The translations under genes were made by a program, and so were the position numbers. From positions 1-64,000 of the forward strand of contig JAFGXI010000008.1 in assembly GCA_016936665.1 (NCBI GenBank): 64,000 bases of DNA. The letters are read 5' to 3'. Every line of letters begins with the position of its first letter. Positions within the stretch are counted from its first letter, which is position 1. The stretch is from Bacteroidales bacterium. Lineage in GTDB: Bacteria > Bacteroidota > Bacteroidia > Bacteroidales > JAFGXI01. Shown piece after piece: positions 17,734-26,555 of this stretch. A model generated the notes under the pieces. The model saw only the letters and a list, made by a program, of their open reading frames with translations, did not search any database and was not told the origin of the DNA.

Positions 17734-18474
17734 ATGAGTTATATTAAAATTACAAGTTCTCAAAATGTTAAAATTCACTTTAAACTGGCAAGTTTGGGGG
17801 AAAGAGTTCTTGCAGGCATTATCGATCTGGTTATTGCTGCAGCCTATTTATATGTTGCCTTTAAAATTGAAGACACTTTAAACATTGCCAATCGATTCGA
17901 CGACCATTGGTCGAAAAATGCTGTTTACGTTATTATAAGCTTGCCTGTTTTATTGCAAACACTAGTTCTCGAGAATCTTTTCGATGGACAAACATTTGGA
18001 AAAAAAGTAATGAAAATAAAAGTAATTAAAGAAGACGGCTATGGCGTTTCTTTTCTAGATTTACTCATGCGTTGGATTTTAAGAATTGTCGATGTATGGG
18101 TTTTCTTTTCGTTACCTATTATTGGAATCATCAGTATTTCAACATCTTCTAAAAGCCAAAGAATAGGCGATAAAGCATCGGGGACTGTTGTAATAAGTTT
18201 AAAAGATAAAAAGCAGTACAGCCAAGAACTCTTCAAAGAAAAAGAAGACACCACAAAAGTAACCTATTTATCGTCGGTTTATTTGAGCGATAACGACATA
18301 AGAATAATTAAAGAAACCTTCGAAAATGCGAAAGTCAAACAAGACTATGCAACAATAAAGAAACTACGAGAAAAAATCGAACAAGTCACTAAAACAACCA
18401 AAGGCAATAAAAACGATTACGACTATATAAATACTGTTTTACAAGATTATTATACCATTACAAAAGAAATGTAG
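17734..18474 (+). CDS. RDD family membrane protein
   Basis: A 246-residue protein. The RDD domain (about 20-165) has LGERVLAGIIDLVIAAAYLY with the Arg and Asp that name the family, two or three TM helices and FGKKVMKIKVI. A charged cytoplasmic tail follows. RDD genes commonly accompany the SpoIIM/DUF58/MoxR group, here diverging from it with only 19 bp between the two start codons, so the promoters must overlap the opposing genes. The function of the family is poorly known; some members are proposed transporters or exporters. Confidence 0.85.
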   Translation: MSYIKITSSQNVKIHFKLASLGERVLAGIIDLVIAAAYLYVAFKIEDTLNIANRFDDHWSKNAVYVIISLPVLLQTLVLENLFDGQTFGKKVMKIKVIKEDGYGVSFLDLLMRWILRIVDVWVFFSLPIIGIISISTSSKSQRIGDKASGTVVISLKDKKQYSQELFKEKEDTTKVTYLSSVYLSDNDIRIIKETFENAKVKQDYATIKKLREKIEQVTKTTKGNKNDYDYINTVLQDYYTITKEM

Positions 18475-18486
18475 CCGTATTTCAAA

Positions 18487-19014
18487 TTAAAACCCATCCA
18501 ACTTTTTTAGCAGCTTTCCTCCTCTATTTTTAAAACCTGCTTTTGCAAACTCGATGTTTTCTTCTAGAATTAATTTTAATTCGCTTAATAAATCAGGTTC
18601 AAAACGTCGGCCATACTCGAAAATAATTTGCATGCAATGCATTTTAATAGCCTCATCCGTTTTACGATTCGATAACCAATTAAAACAAATATCGATGAGA
18701 ATCCCCCAATCTTCTTGGTCGATTTCGACAAGCTGTAATACTTTAAGGTACTCTCGCTTTTGCCCGGGTGTTTTAAACGACTTTAGTCTTCTTATTATGG
18801 CCTTTGTGTGTGGTTGAATTAAAGCTCTAAAGTCGCGATTTTGTTTAACTAAATCTGAAATTACCCAAGCGGCACGCCACGATAATCTAAGATCGTCGCC
18901 CATCGATATTTCGTACAAAGCATCAAATTCGTTCGGATGCCTATAAATCCAATCGATAACTAACTGTTTTAAGCCAACTTGTTCGATTTGCAAAATATCT
19001 GCAACTTTTTCCAT
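18487..19014 (-). CDS. Conserved helical (HEAT-like) protein
   Basis: A 175-residue, all-helical cytoplasmic protein with no signal or TM segment. Successive segments such as LRLSWRAAWVISDLV and IKMHCMQIIFEYG have the spacing of HEAT/ARM repeats, so a binding role is likely. No named family is recognised. It is convergent with the RDD gene (12 bp apart) and diverges from the PrkA operon. Confidence 0.6.
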   Translation of the reverse strand: MEKVADILQIEQVGLKQLVIDWIYRHPNEFDALYEISMGDDLRLSWRAAWVISDLVKQNRDFRALIQPHTKAIIRRLKSFKTPGQKREYLKVLQLVEIDQEDWGILIDICFNWLSNRKTDEAIKMHCMQIIFEYGRRFEPDLLSELKLILEENIEFAKAGFKNRGGKLLKKLDGF

Positions 19015-19094
19015 TTATTTTGAGATTTCTTTGCTATAAATAACAACCTAATTAAGTATATTTACGAATAAGAACAAAACAATCCAACAAAATT

Positions 19095-21158
19095 ATGGCT
19101 ACTAAAAACAACCTCTCGCTCGAACAACATGTCAAATCAGTCATTAAAGGTGAAAAAGTATTTGAAAATGTTTTTCAATCAATCACTAGAATGATATTAG
19201 GTCAACCCGATCAAATTCAAAAGGTTAATGTCAACGGCAAATCTACATACGATTTTAAAGTCTTCCGCGAAGGCAGGAGACATCTGGTAGGAATGTACGA
19301 CGAAATCAACAGCTTTGTATCTTTCGTAAAAGACGCATCAGAAGGCGGATCTTCAAAAGAAATGGCTTTCGTATTAATTGGAGAGCCCGGAAACGGAAAG
19401 ACTTTCTTTGTCGATTACCTAAACAAGATTTATCGCCAATTTATTGCCGAGCCTCTCAATATGAGATATACTTTCAAGTTTAAAAATCTAGATCAGATTG
19501 GAGGATACGGTAAGATCTTGGAAGCAGAATCTCAGACATACGAAGACCCTATGGTTTTAGCCATGAACCTTTTCGAAAACGAAACCGAGAACCAAAATTT
19601 TATTGCTAAGCTGGGAGCAAAAGATACTCAACTCGCCAAATTTTACGATAATTACCGTCCTTTAGGAGCTAGCACCGATTATATGTTACAGCAAATTAAA
19701 AGCTTTTGTGGTGGCGATTATAAAAAGATGATGGATTTTATCGAAATTATTCCTATCCCTATAAGCGAAACAAGAGGAACCCTTACCGGTAAATACGCAG
19801 CCAAAGATAAAATCACCTCTTCAGCAGTCGATTTGCTTGGCGAAGAATCTATAACCAGATTATTACATATTAGCGACACCAATAATCCTTACCGATTCGA
19901 TTTAAGAAGAGGAGCTTTAGCAAGAGTTGCCGGCGGAGGAATCCATTTTGCCGATGAGATATTCAAAAATAAAAAAGACTTGATTCAAATTTACTTAGGA
20001 GTTATTCAAAACAGAACCATCGATTTAGAAGGTTTTAAATGGCCTTTAGACACTTTAATTATTGCAACCAGCAACAACGCCGAATTTGGTCGTTTCCTCG
20101 ACGAAAGAGAAGAAGCCCCTATCGTCGACCGTTGCCGTTTGTCGTACATGTCGCACAACACCGATTATAATCTCCAAAAAACATTGACCGAATACGCCAT
20201 AGGTAGCAACGAAAAAACCGTTTTTTCCGGTCAAAAACTGCATATCGATCCAAATCTGAATTACGCCATTTCTTCTGCAGTTACACTATCGAGAATGCCT
20301 AAATCCGATAAGTTAACACCGATTGAAATGATGAAACTTTCGGCTGGTGAAGTCGCTGGCGAAAAAAGTATTAAAACACTTTCCGAAGTTATTAACGAAT
20401 TAAATCGCGATCCGGACATTACCAAACGCTTTGGGCAAAAAGGACTCGGACATCGTAATTTAGGAAGGTCTCTACAAGTTTTACTTGAACAATCGGAAAC
20501 ACAAGAAGGCGAATGCATGTACGCCGGCGATGTATTTCCTGCTTTAGAAAGTGTCATCCTCGATTATGTTCAAGACAACAACGATAGAGTTAAATATTTG
20601 GAAGACTTAAAATTAGCGAAAAGTTTGCATCGTAAAAATGTCATGAAAACCATTTTTAATGCCTACATGGACGAGCCCGAAGCCATTGAAAAAGATGTAC
20701 TTAGTTACGTAAATATGATTATTGGAATGGACGCTAAAAATATTGGAGCCGATAAAATATGGACGTACAAAGATCCTCAAACCAACAAGCTGGTTGCTAT
20801 AAAAATAGACGAAACTTATATCGATAGTGTAGAAGGTCGTTTAGGGCTTAAAACAAACGAGCAAAAGCAAAGTTTCCGTACAACCATTTCGAAAATTTAC
20901 GGGCAAAAAATCATGCAAGATTCCAATTATAATTTTATGGATAACAACGACTTAGTAAAAGCTGTTACCGACGTGCGGTTGAAATCGGATATTGCCGGCG
21001 CAGGTAGTTTGGTTGGTGCCCTATCGAACAGAACCAACGAAGACAACCAAAAGCTATACAATAGAATGATTAACACCATGATTGACAAGTTGGGATATTG
21101 TAAAACTTGTGCCACAAAAACGGTCGAATACTTCTGTACACAAGATGATGCCAGTTAA
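19095..21158 (+). CDS. prkA: PrkA-family serine protein kinase / AAA protein
   Basis: A 687-residue PrkA (YeaG) homologue. The N-terminal AAA domain has Walker A GEPGNGKT (about 98-105), then FKFKNLDQIGGYG and the sensor region LDTLIIATSNNAEFGRF. The C-terminal part holds the PrkA kinase-like domain. The end carries a cysteine cluster (YCKTCATKTVEYFC). Family members act in stationary-phase and nutrient-stress responses and are co-expressed with the DUF444 and SpoVR genes, exactly as here. A TATATTTA box at 19057-19064 with TTG 23 bp upstream is a passable promoter. It is the first of four genes in the operon. Confidence 0.9.
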   Translation: MATKNNLSLEQHVKSVIKGEKVFENVFQSITRMILGQPDQIQKVNVNGKSTYDFKVFREGRRHLVGMYDEINSFVSFVKDASEGGSSKEMAFVLIGEPGNGKTFFVDYLNKIYRQFIAEPLNMRYTFKFKNLDQIGGYGKILEAESQTYEDPMVLAMNLFENETENQNFIAKLGAKDTQLAKFYDNYRPLGASTDYMLQQIKSFCGGDYKKMMDFIEIIPIPISETRGTLTGKYAAKDKITSSAVDLLGEESITRLLHISDTNNPYRFDLRRGALARVAGGGIHFADEIFKNKKDLIQIYLGVIQNRTIDLEGFKWPLDTLIIATSNNAEFGRFLDEREEAPIVDRCRLSYMSHNTDYNLQKTLTEYAIGSNEKTVFSGQKLHIDPNLNYAISSAVTLSRMPKSDKLTPIEMMKLSAGEVAGEKSIKTLSEVINELNRDPDITKRFGQKGLGHRNLGRSLQVLLEQSETQEGECMYAGDVFPALESVILDYVQDNNDRVKYLEDLKLAKSLHRKNVMKTIFNAYMDEPEAIEKDVLSYVNMIIGMDAKNIGADKIWTYKDPQTNKLVAIKIDETYIDSVEGRLGLKTNEQKQSFRTTISKIYGQKIMQDSNYNFMDNNDLVKAVTDVRLKSDIAGAGSLVGALSNRTNEDNQKLYNRMINTMIDKLGYCKTCATKTVEYFCTQDDAS

Positions 21159-21202
21159 GCCATGCTTAAGCAAAAGTGGTATTAACTTTAAAAAACAGGA
21201 GT

Positions 21203-22555
21203 ATGAAACAAAAATTTTCAGAGGCTATTCAAGAATTACTTTATCTTGGCTTAACCTACGATGAAGCAAAATTGGTTTTGGAGAATAATCAATACGAAGT
21301 CATTTTTAACGAACATCAGTTAAATAAAAATATTTATCTCAACGATGATTTCGATATGCTTCAAGACCGATCTGTACAAAGTCGGCTATCTCCTACTTCG
21401 CTTAAAACGCTTGAAGACCTTATTGAACAAGATAACCAACGTGTAAAAGATGGTTTCCCAAGGCGAATCAGAATAGGAAAACTTGTAAAGCCAACCAAAG
21501 ATAACAAAGGGCAAGTTATTATTGTCCCAACCACTACAGAGCCCAAATTCTATCACGACAATAGAATTACCGAAGACCCGAACGATTTGGGAGAAACCGG
21601 TGGCACCGGCGACGAACAAGAAGGCGATATTTTAGGCGAACAACAAGCCCAGCCACAACAAGGCGAAGGCGAAGGGCAAGGCGCAGGCGAAGGTGGTGGC
21701 GAAGGTCACGATATTTCGCAGGAAGCATTCGACTTGGGAAAGGTGCTGACCGAACAGTTCCAACTCCCAAATTTGAAAGACAAAGGACAAAAACGTTCAT
21801 TAGTTAAATACACCTACGATTTAACCGACATCAAAAAGGGCTTTGGTCAATTGCTCGACAAAAAGGCCACCATGAAGGAATTAATTAAAAAGAACATCAT
21901 GTTAGGAAATATCGGAGAATATTTTAATGCCGAAGACCTAATTATTGCACCATCCGATCATGTATTCCGAATTATGTCGAAAGAACAGGAATTCGAATCG
22001 CAAGCCCTAGTGTTTTTTATTCGCGATTATTCCGGTTCAATGCAAGGTGGGCCAACAGAAGCAATTAGTTCACAACATCTTTTAATTTACAGTTGGCTAA
22101 TGTACCAATATCAAAACAGAGTTGAAACCAAGTTTATTTTACACGATACCGATGCTAAAGAGGTTGAAGATTTTTATGTCTACTACCAATCGAACATTGC
22201 GGGGGGAACAAAAGTAGCACCAGCATTCGAACTCGTCGATAAAATTATAAACGAAGAACAACTTGAAAAAGATTATAACATTTATATTTTCTATGGTACA
22301 GATGGCGACGATTGGGAATCGGACGGTAAAAAAACGATTGAAATGCTGAAGCACCTAGTTGGCAAAGTAAACCGCATTGGTGTTACTGTTGCTAAAAATT
22401 CATGGTCGTCGAGCAAAAAAACAACCGTTGAAACCTATCTCGATAAATCCGAGCTACTGAACACTCACTCCGATGTGATAAAAATTGATGCTTTTAAAGC
22501 CGATGGTGTTACACAAGATCGAATCGTCGAAGGAATCAAAAAACTAGTTTCTTAA
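21203..22555 (+). CDS. DUF444/YeaH-family protein
   Basis: A 450-residue YeaH family protein. A VWA-like fold is shown by FIRDYSGSMQGGPTE (DxSxS-type metal site, about 268-282) and FYGTDGDDWESDGKK. A low-complexity Gln/Gly/Glu-rich linker (about 140-170, GEGEGQGAGEGGGEG) precedes it. I use ATG 21203, which has an AGGAG Shine-Dalgarno six bases upstream (21197-21201), not the GTG further up. It is the standard partner of PrkA and of the SpoVR-like protein encoded next. Confidence 0.9.
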   Translation: MKQKFSEAIQELLYLGLTYDEAKLVLENNQYEVIFNEHQLNKNIYLNDDFDMLQDRSVQSRLSPTSLKTLEDLIEQDNQRVKDGFPRRIRIGKLVKPTKDNKGQVIIVPTTTEPKFYHDNRITEDPNDLGETGGTGDEQEGDILGEQQAQPQQGEGEGQGAGEGGGEGHDISQEAFDLGKVLTEQFQLPNLKDKGQKRSLVKYTYDLTDIKKGFGQLLDKKATMKELIKKNIMLGNIGEYFNAEDLIIAPSDHVFRIMSKEQEFESQALVFFIRDYSGSMQGGPTEAISSQHLLIYSWLMYQYQNRVETKFILHDTDAKEVEDFYVYYQSNIAGGTKVAPAFELVDKIINEEQLEKDYNIYIFYGTDGDDWESDGKKTIEMLKHLVGKVNRIGVTVAKNSWSSSKKTTVETYLDKSELLNTHSDVIKIDAFKADGVTQDRIVEGIKKLVS

Positions 22556-22579
22556 TCATTAATCTAAGTATTGTGTATC

Positions 22580-24190
22580 ATGATATTGATAGATCAACAT
22601 AGTAAAGCCATCATGGAAGAATGCAAACGGCAAGCAAGAATTGCAGGTCTTTCGTTTAGCCAAGAAACTCTCGAATATATTGTCACTAATAAAGATATGA
22701 TCGAATTATCGCCTAAAGTGATGATTCCAACTTTATACGACTATTGGGTCAACGACGTAGAAGTACTTAAAGGCAAAGGCAAATACTTAGTTTACCCTTC
22801 AAACCCTTACGAAACCGTTATAAACACCAGACCAGCCATTTCGTTTTACAACGATAACAATCCGGACTGGCTCAATGTTATGATTTATTACCACGTATTA
22901 GGTCATATCGATTTCTTCCAAAACAATGCGCTTTTCGAAAACACTTGGAACGACGATTTTGTTGGCCAAGCGCTTTCAGACAAACGATTAATTGAAAATT
23001 TGAGAATTAAATACGGTCGTTGGACCGATTATGTAGTTGAATTTGCAAGAGCCATCGATAATCTTTCTGGCTATTTTCAACAATTATCTGTTAACAATTA
23101 TCCCGAAGAAAAAGAGTTAAGTAGTAAACTCGACTACTATTTTCAATTTTTTTTACAAGAAGAATTAAAGGTTCCCGAACATATTATATTTAATGAAATT
23201 AGTAGGTATAATAACTTGTTCGAAAAAGACCCACATGTAGCAGAAGCATTATTTTTCACCAGTATAAAAGAGAAGCACGCCAACTTCCTATCGCTGTACG
23301 AGAAATATTTATCTAAAAAACAAAGTAAACCACAAGCAAAAAAAGATGTTATCGAATTTATTTTAGATCATTCATTGTTTCTAAAACAAGAAAATAATCA
23401 ATGGATGAAATCTATTATAAGCATCGTCCGATCGACTTCGTTATACTTCAATCCTCAAATAAGAACCAAAATCATTAACGAAGGTTGGGCTAGCTACTGG
23501 CACGATAAATTGTTTCGAAGCGACGACAGAATGAAAACCCACGAGGTAGCCTTTGCTAAAATAAATGCCGGTGTAACATCGATTAGTCGCGTTGGGTTAA
23601 ATCCTTATGCCATCGGTTTAAGATTGATAGAATATGTAGAAGATTTAGCAAACAAAGGTAAAATGACTTGGGGTTACCAAAAGTTATTGAACATTGCCCA
23701 GAAAGAAGATTTTAACATTGGTTTAAATAAAGGACAAGAAAGCATCTTTGCGCTGCGCAAATATTTCTCAGATTTTACCCTTATAAACACATTTGTCGAT
23801 CAAGATTTTGTCGACCGACACGATTTATTTGTAACCGGAAAACGATATAACCCACAACGGCAGACCATCGAATATTACGTTAAAAGTCGTAAAGCCGTAG
23901 ACTATAAAAAAATGCTTTTAGACTCCCTTTATCACCCACCGGTAACAGAAGTAAACGAAAGTAAAACTAACGAAAAAGAGCTATATCTCAATCACCTTTT
24001 TGAAGGCAAACAACTCGTCAAAGAATTTATTCCTGATGTAATGGTGGCCCTCGAATTTCTTTGGGGAGGCGAAGTAAAACTAGAAACCACAGAAATAATT
24101 GCGCCTCAAAAACAGGGCGGAGAATTAACTTACAAATCTGTTATTTACAGCATTAAGGATAGAAAAGTAAGTAAATCCGACAAAGCTTAA
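22580..24190 (+). CDS. SpoVR family protein (YcgB-like)
   Basis: A 536-residue cytoplasmic protein of the SpoVR/YcgB family, with typical NEGWASYWHDKLF (about 302-314) and INAGVTSISRVGLNPYAIG. In Bacillus the founding member affects spore cortex formation, but YcgB is widespread in non-sporulating bacteria and is encoded with YeaG and YeaH in stress regulons. The biochemical activity is not known. ATG 22580 is used; the reading frame also has a TTG nine bases earlier. It lies 24 bp from yeaH and 18 bp from the fourth gene. Confidence 0.9.
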   Translation: MILIDQHSKAIMEECKRQARIAGLSFSQETLEYIVTNKDMIELSPKVMIPTLYDYWVNDVEVLKGKGKYLVYPSNPYETVINTRPAISFYNDNNPDWLNVMIYYHVLGHIDFFQNNALFENTWNDDFVGQALSDKRLIENLRIKYGRWTDYVVEFARAIDNLSGYFQQLSVNNYPEEKELSSKLDYYFQFFLQEELKVPEHIIFNEISRYNNLFEKDPHVAEALFFTSIKEKHANFLSLYEKYLSKKQSKPQAKKDVIEFILDHSLFLKQENNQWMKSIISIVRSTSLYFNPQIRTKIINEGWASYWHDKLFRSDDRMKTHEVAFAKINAGVTSISRVGLNPYAIGLRLIEYVEDLANKGKMTWGYQKLLNIAQKEDFNIGLNKGQESIFALRKYFSDFTLINTFVDQDFVDRHDLFVTGKRYNPQRQTIEYYVKSRKAVDYKKMLLDSLYHPPVTEVNESKTNEKELYLNHLFEGKQLVKEFIPDVMVALEFLWGGEVKLETTEIIAPQKQGGELTYKSVIYSIKDRKVSKSDKA

Positions 24191-24208
24191 ACTTAAAAAA
24201 ATGCGATT

Positions 24209-26485
24209 ATGACATTAAAAAATAACGACGAACTAGAAAGGCTGGAGTCCGATTTAATTGCACAAGGAAAAAGATTAGAAACCCTAATTCAACTAAGCAA
24301 CGACATCAGTTTTCGTGAACGAAGAAAAGCCATCAATTTCGACGAATTTTTAAATCGATCTATTCGTACACCTAGATTGGTTTTTAGAGATATTTTCCAG
24401 CTTATTCACGACGCAATTCACTACTATGTTCCGGAAGGCACCGACGAATATCCTGAAGATAAAAACTCTATCGGTTTTTTAAATTACAACTTTTCCAAGT
24501 TATTCGAAGAACAAGTCGATACACCATTTTTTGCAGACCGGTTATTTGCTAATCGTCTAATCAAACTCTTCAATAGTTTTAGAACCGGGACACAGAAAAA
24601 TAGAATTTATCTGTTTGAAGGACCTCCTGGAAGCGGTAAAAGTACTTTTCTGAAAAATTTACTCTACAAACTCGAAGAGTACTCTAAAGAATCAGAAGGA
24701 GAACTATACAAAACGCATTGGCGCATCGACATTAATAAATTGCATAATATCGAAAACATTAGTCATCTAATTCAGATTAAAGACGAAAAAGGAGAATCTG
24801 TAGAGTTCGAAAGATCAGATAATTATTTATCTTTTTCTTGCCCCAATCACGATCATCCAATACTACAAGTTCCTAAACAATTTAGAGCGAACTTCCTTCA
24901 AGAGCTTATACCGGATAGCAAATTTAAGAAAGATCTATTTTCAGAACCTCAATACGAGTGGGTTTTTACCGAAGAGCCTTGTAGTGTTTGTAACTCAATA
25001 CACCATTCGTTACACAATATAATCGAAAATCCGGTTGATATTTATAAGATGATCTACGCTAAACCTGTCCTTTTCAATCGACAGCTAGGCGAAGGTATTT
25101 CGGTGTTTAATCCTGGCGACCCGGTTTATCGTCAGTTAATAGAGAATTACAAACTACAATCAAAACTAGATCAGGTTTTCGATAAAACAAGCATTAGTTA
25201 CAAACACTCGTATTATGCAAAAACCAACAATGGAGTGTTTGCGTTAATGGACATTAAAGAGAATAACATCGAGCGACTACAAAATTTGCATGGGATAATT
25301 AGCGATGGTATTCATAAAGTTGATCTGAAAGAGGAACGGGTAAAATCTTTTTTTGTTGGGCTAGTTAATCCATCCGATAAAAAATATTACGAAGATATTC
25401 CTTCGTTTAAAGATCGTGTAATTACAATTAAAATACCATACGTATTAGACTATAATACCGAAGTAAGTATTTACATCGATAAATTTGGTGAACATATCAA
25501 ACAACGATTTCTCCCAAAAGTTTTAGAAAATTTTGCAAAACTGGTTGTCGCAACTCGATTAGACATTAACACCCCATCTATAAAAAAATGGATTGTAAAC
25601 CCGACTAAATATTCGCAAAATACCGATAAAGATTTGTTGCTTCTTAAAATGGATATTTATACCGGTTACATCCCCGACTGGTTAAAAGATGAAGACGCTT
25701 CAAAGTTAACGGCATCAATACGAACAAGCATTATTTCAGATTCTATAGAAGAAGGCTTAAAAGGGATATCCGGCCGTTTATCAATCAATATTTTTGAAAG
25801 TCTAATAAGTAAATTTAAAACTAAAAAAGCCTTAATATCTCAGGAAGATATTCAATCGTTTGTAAACACAAACGATCATTTTAAAGGTTTGCTCACCGAA
25901 GGATTTTTAGTTGCTCTCGAGAAATCTTACGATTATTACACTTTACAAGAAGTTAAGAATTCTGCTTATATATACAACGATAGAGAGATAAAAGACAAAA
26001 TAGCCAACTATTTATTTGCTTTGAATTTTGAGTTTGGCGAACAAAAAAAATCGCCTTACACCAATCAACTAATCGAGATTTCTGAAGCTTATCTGGAAAA
26101 TTTCGAAAAAGAAATCTTAGAAATAGATTCTAGTAAAATAAAACAAATTCAATTTCGTAAAGAACAACATAAAACATATATCGTTCAGACTTTAACGAAA
26201 GACATTAAGATTGATAACCTACCGCTAGAAAAAACAGAGCAATTCAATTCACTTTTCGAGAAATATTCTAAACGACTTCGTGAACAAAGTCTAACGCCAT
26301 ACTTTAGCAATGCTGCCTTCAGGCGAGCCGTTAGTGAGTTTGGTAGCAAAGAATTTAATGCTAACGATCCAAAAATTAAAAATGTAATACAGCTTACAAT
26401 AAAAAATCTGATGAAAAAGTATGGTTACGATCAAAAAAGCTCACAACAAATAATTCTGTACTTAATCGATAAAAAGATAATGTAA
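24209..26485 (+). CDS. Second PrkA-like kinase/AAA protein
   Basis: A 758-residue protein, the last gene of the operon. It has its own Walker A, EGPPGSGKST (about 137-146), and PrkA-like segments including FKDRVITIKIPYVLDYNTEVSIYI. Between them, residues 211-267 carry CPNHDHPILQVP (Cys211, His214/His216) and PCSVCNSIHH (Cys258, Cys261), which could bind zinc. A similar CPxH motif occurs in non-enterobacterial PrkA proteins, while the first PrkA of this operon lacks it at that position. The two proteins are clearly diverged rather than recent duplicates. It may be a partner or regulator of the first kinase. Confidence 0.8.
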   Translation: MTLKNNDELERLESDLIAQGKRLETLIQLSNDISFRERRKAINFDEFLNRSIRTPRLVFRDIFQLIHDAIHYYVPEGTDEYPEDKNSIGFLNYNFSKLFEEQVDTPFFADRLFANRLIKLFNSFRTGTQKNRIYLFEGPPGSGKSTFLKNLLYKLEEYSKESEGELYKTHWRIDINKLHNIENISHLIQIKDEKGESVEFERSDNYLSFSCPNHDHPILQVPKQFRANFLQELIPDSKFKKDLFSEPQYEWVFTEEPCSVCNSIHHSLHNIIENPVDIYKMIYAKPVLFNRQLGEGISVFNPGDPVYRQLIENYKLQSKLDQVFDKTSISYKHSYYAKTNNGVFALMDIKENNIERLQNLHGIISDGIHKVDLKEERVKSFFVGLVNPSDKKYYEDIPSFKDRVITIKIPYVLDYNTEVSIYIDKFGEHIKQRFLPKVLENFAKLVVATRLDINTPSIKKWIVNPTKYSQNTDKDLLLLKMDIYTGYIPDWLKDEDASKLTASIRTSIISDSIEEGLKGISGRLSINIFESLISKFKTKKALISQEDIQSFVNTNDHFKGLLTEGFLVALEKSYDYYTLQEVKNSAYIYNDREIKDKIANYLFALNFEFGEQKKSPYTNQLIEISEAYLENFEKEILEIDSSKIKQIQFRKEQHKTYIVQTLTKDIKIDNLPLEKTEQFNSLFEKYSKRLREQSLTPYFSNAAFRRAVSEFGSKEFNANDPKIKNVIQLTIKNLMKKYGYDQKSSQQIILYLIDKKIM

Positions 26486-26523
26486 AAAATAACTAAAGTC
26501 TAGTTAGTTTTGAACTTAAAAAA

Positions 26524-26555
26524 AGCGGTCTAGATAATTTCCAGACCGCTTTTTT
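26524..26555. terminator. Bidirectional terminator
   Basis: AGCGGTCT and AGACCGCT pair, with A-runs before and T-runs after. It separates the convergent PrkA operon and the T9SS substrate gene. Confidence 0.85.

Noticed and set aside
16722..24190. Sporulation functions suggested by SpoIIM and SpoVR names
   Set aside because: Both families are common in non-sporulating Bacteroidota and proteobacteria; no other sporulation genes are seen.
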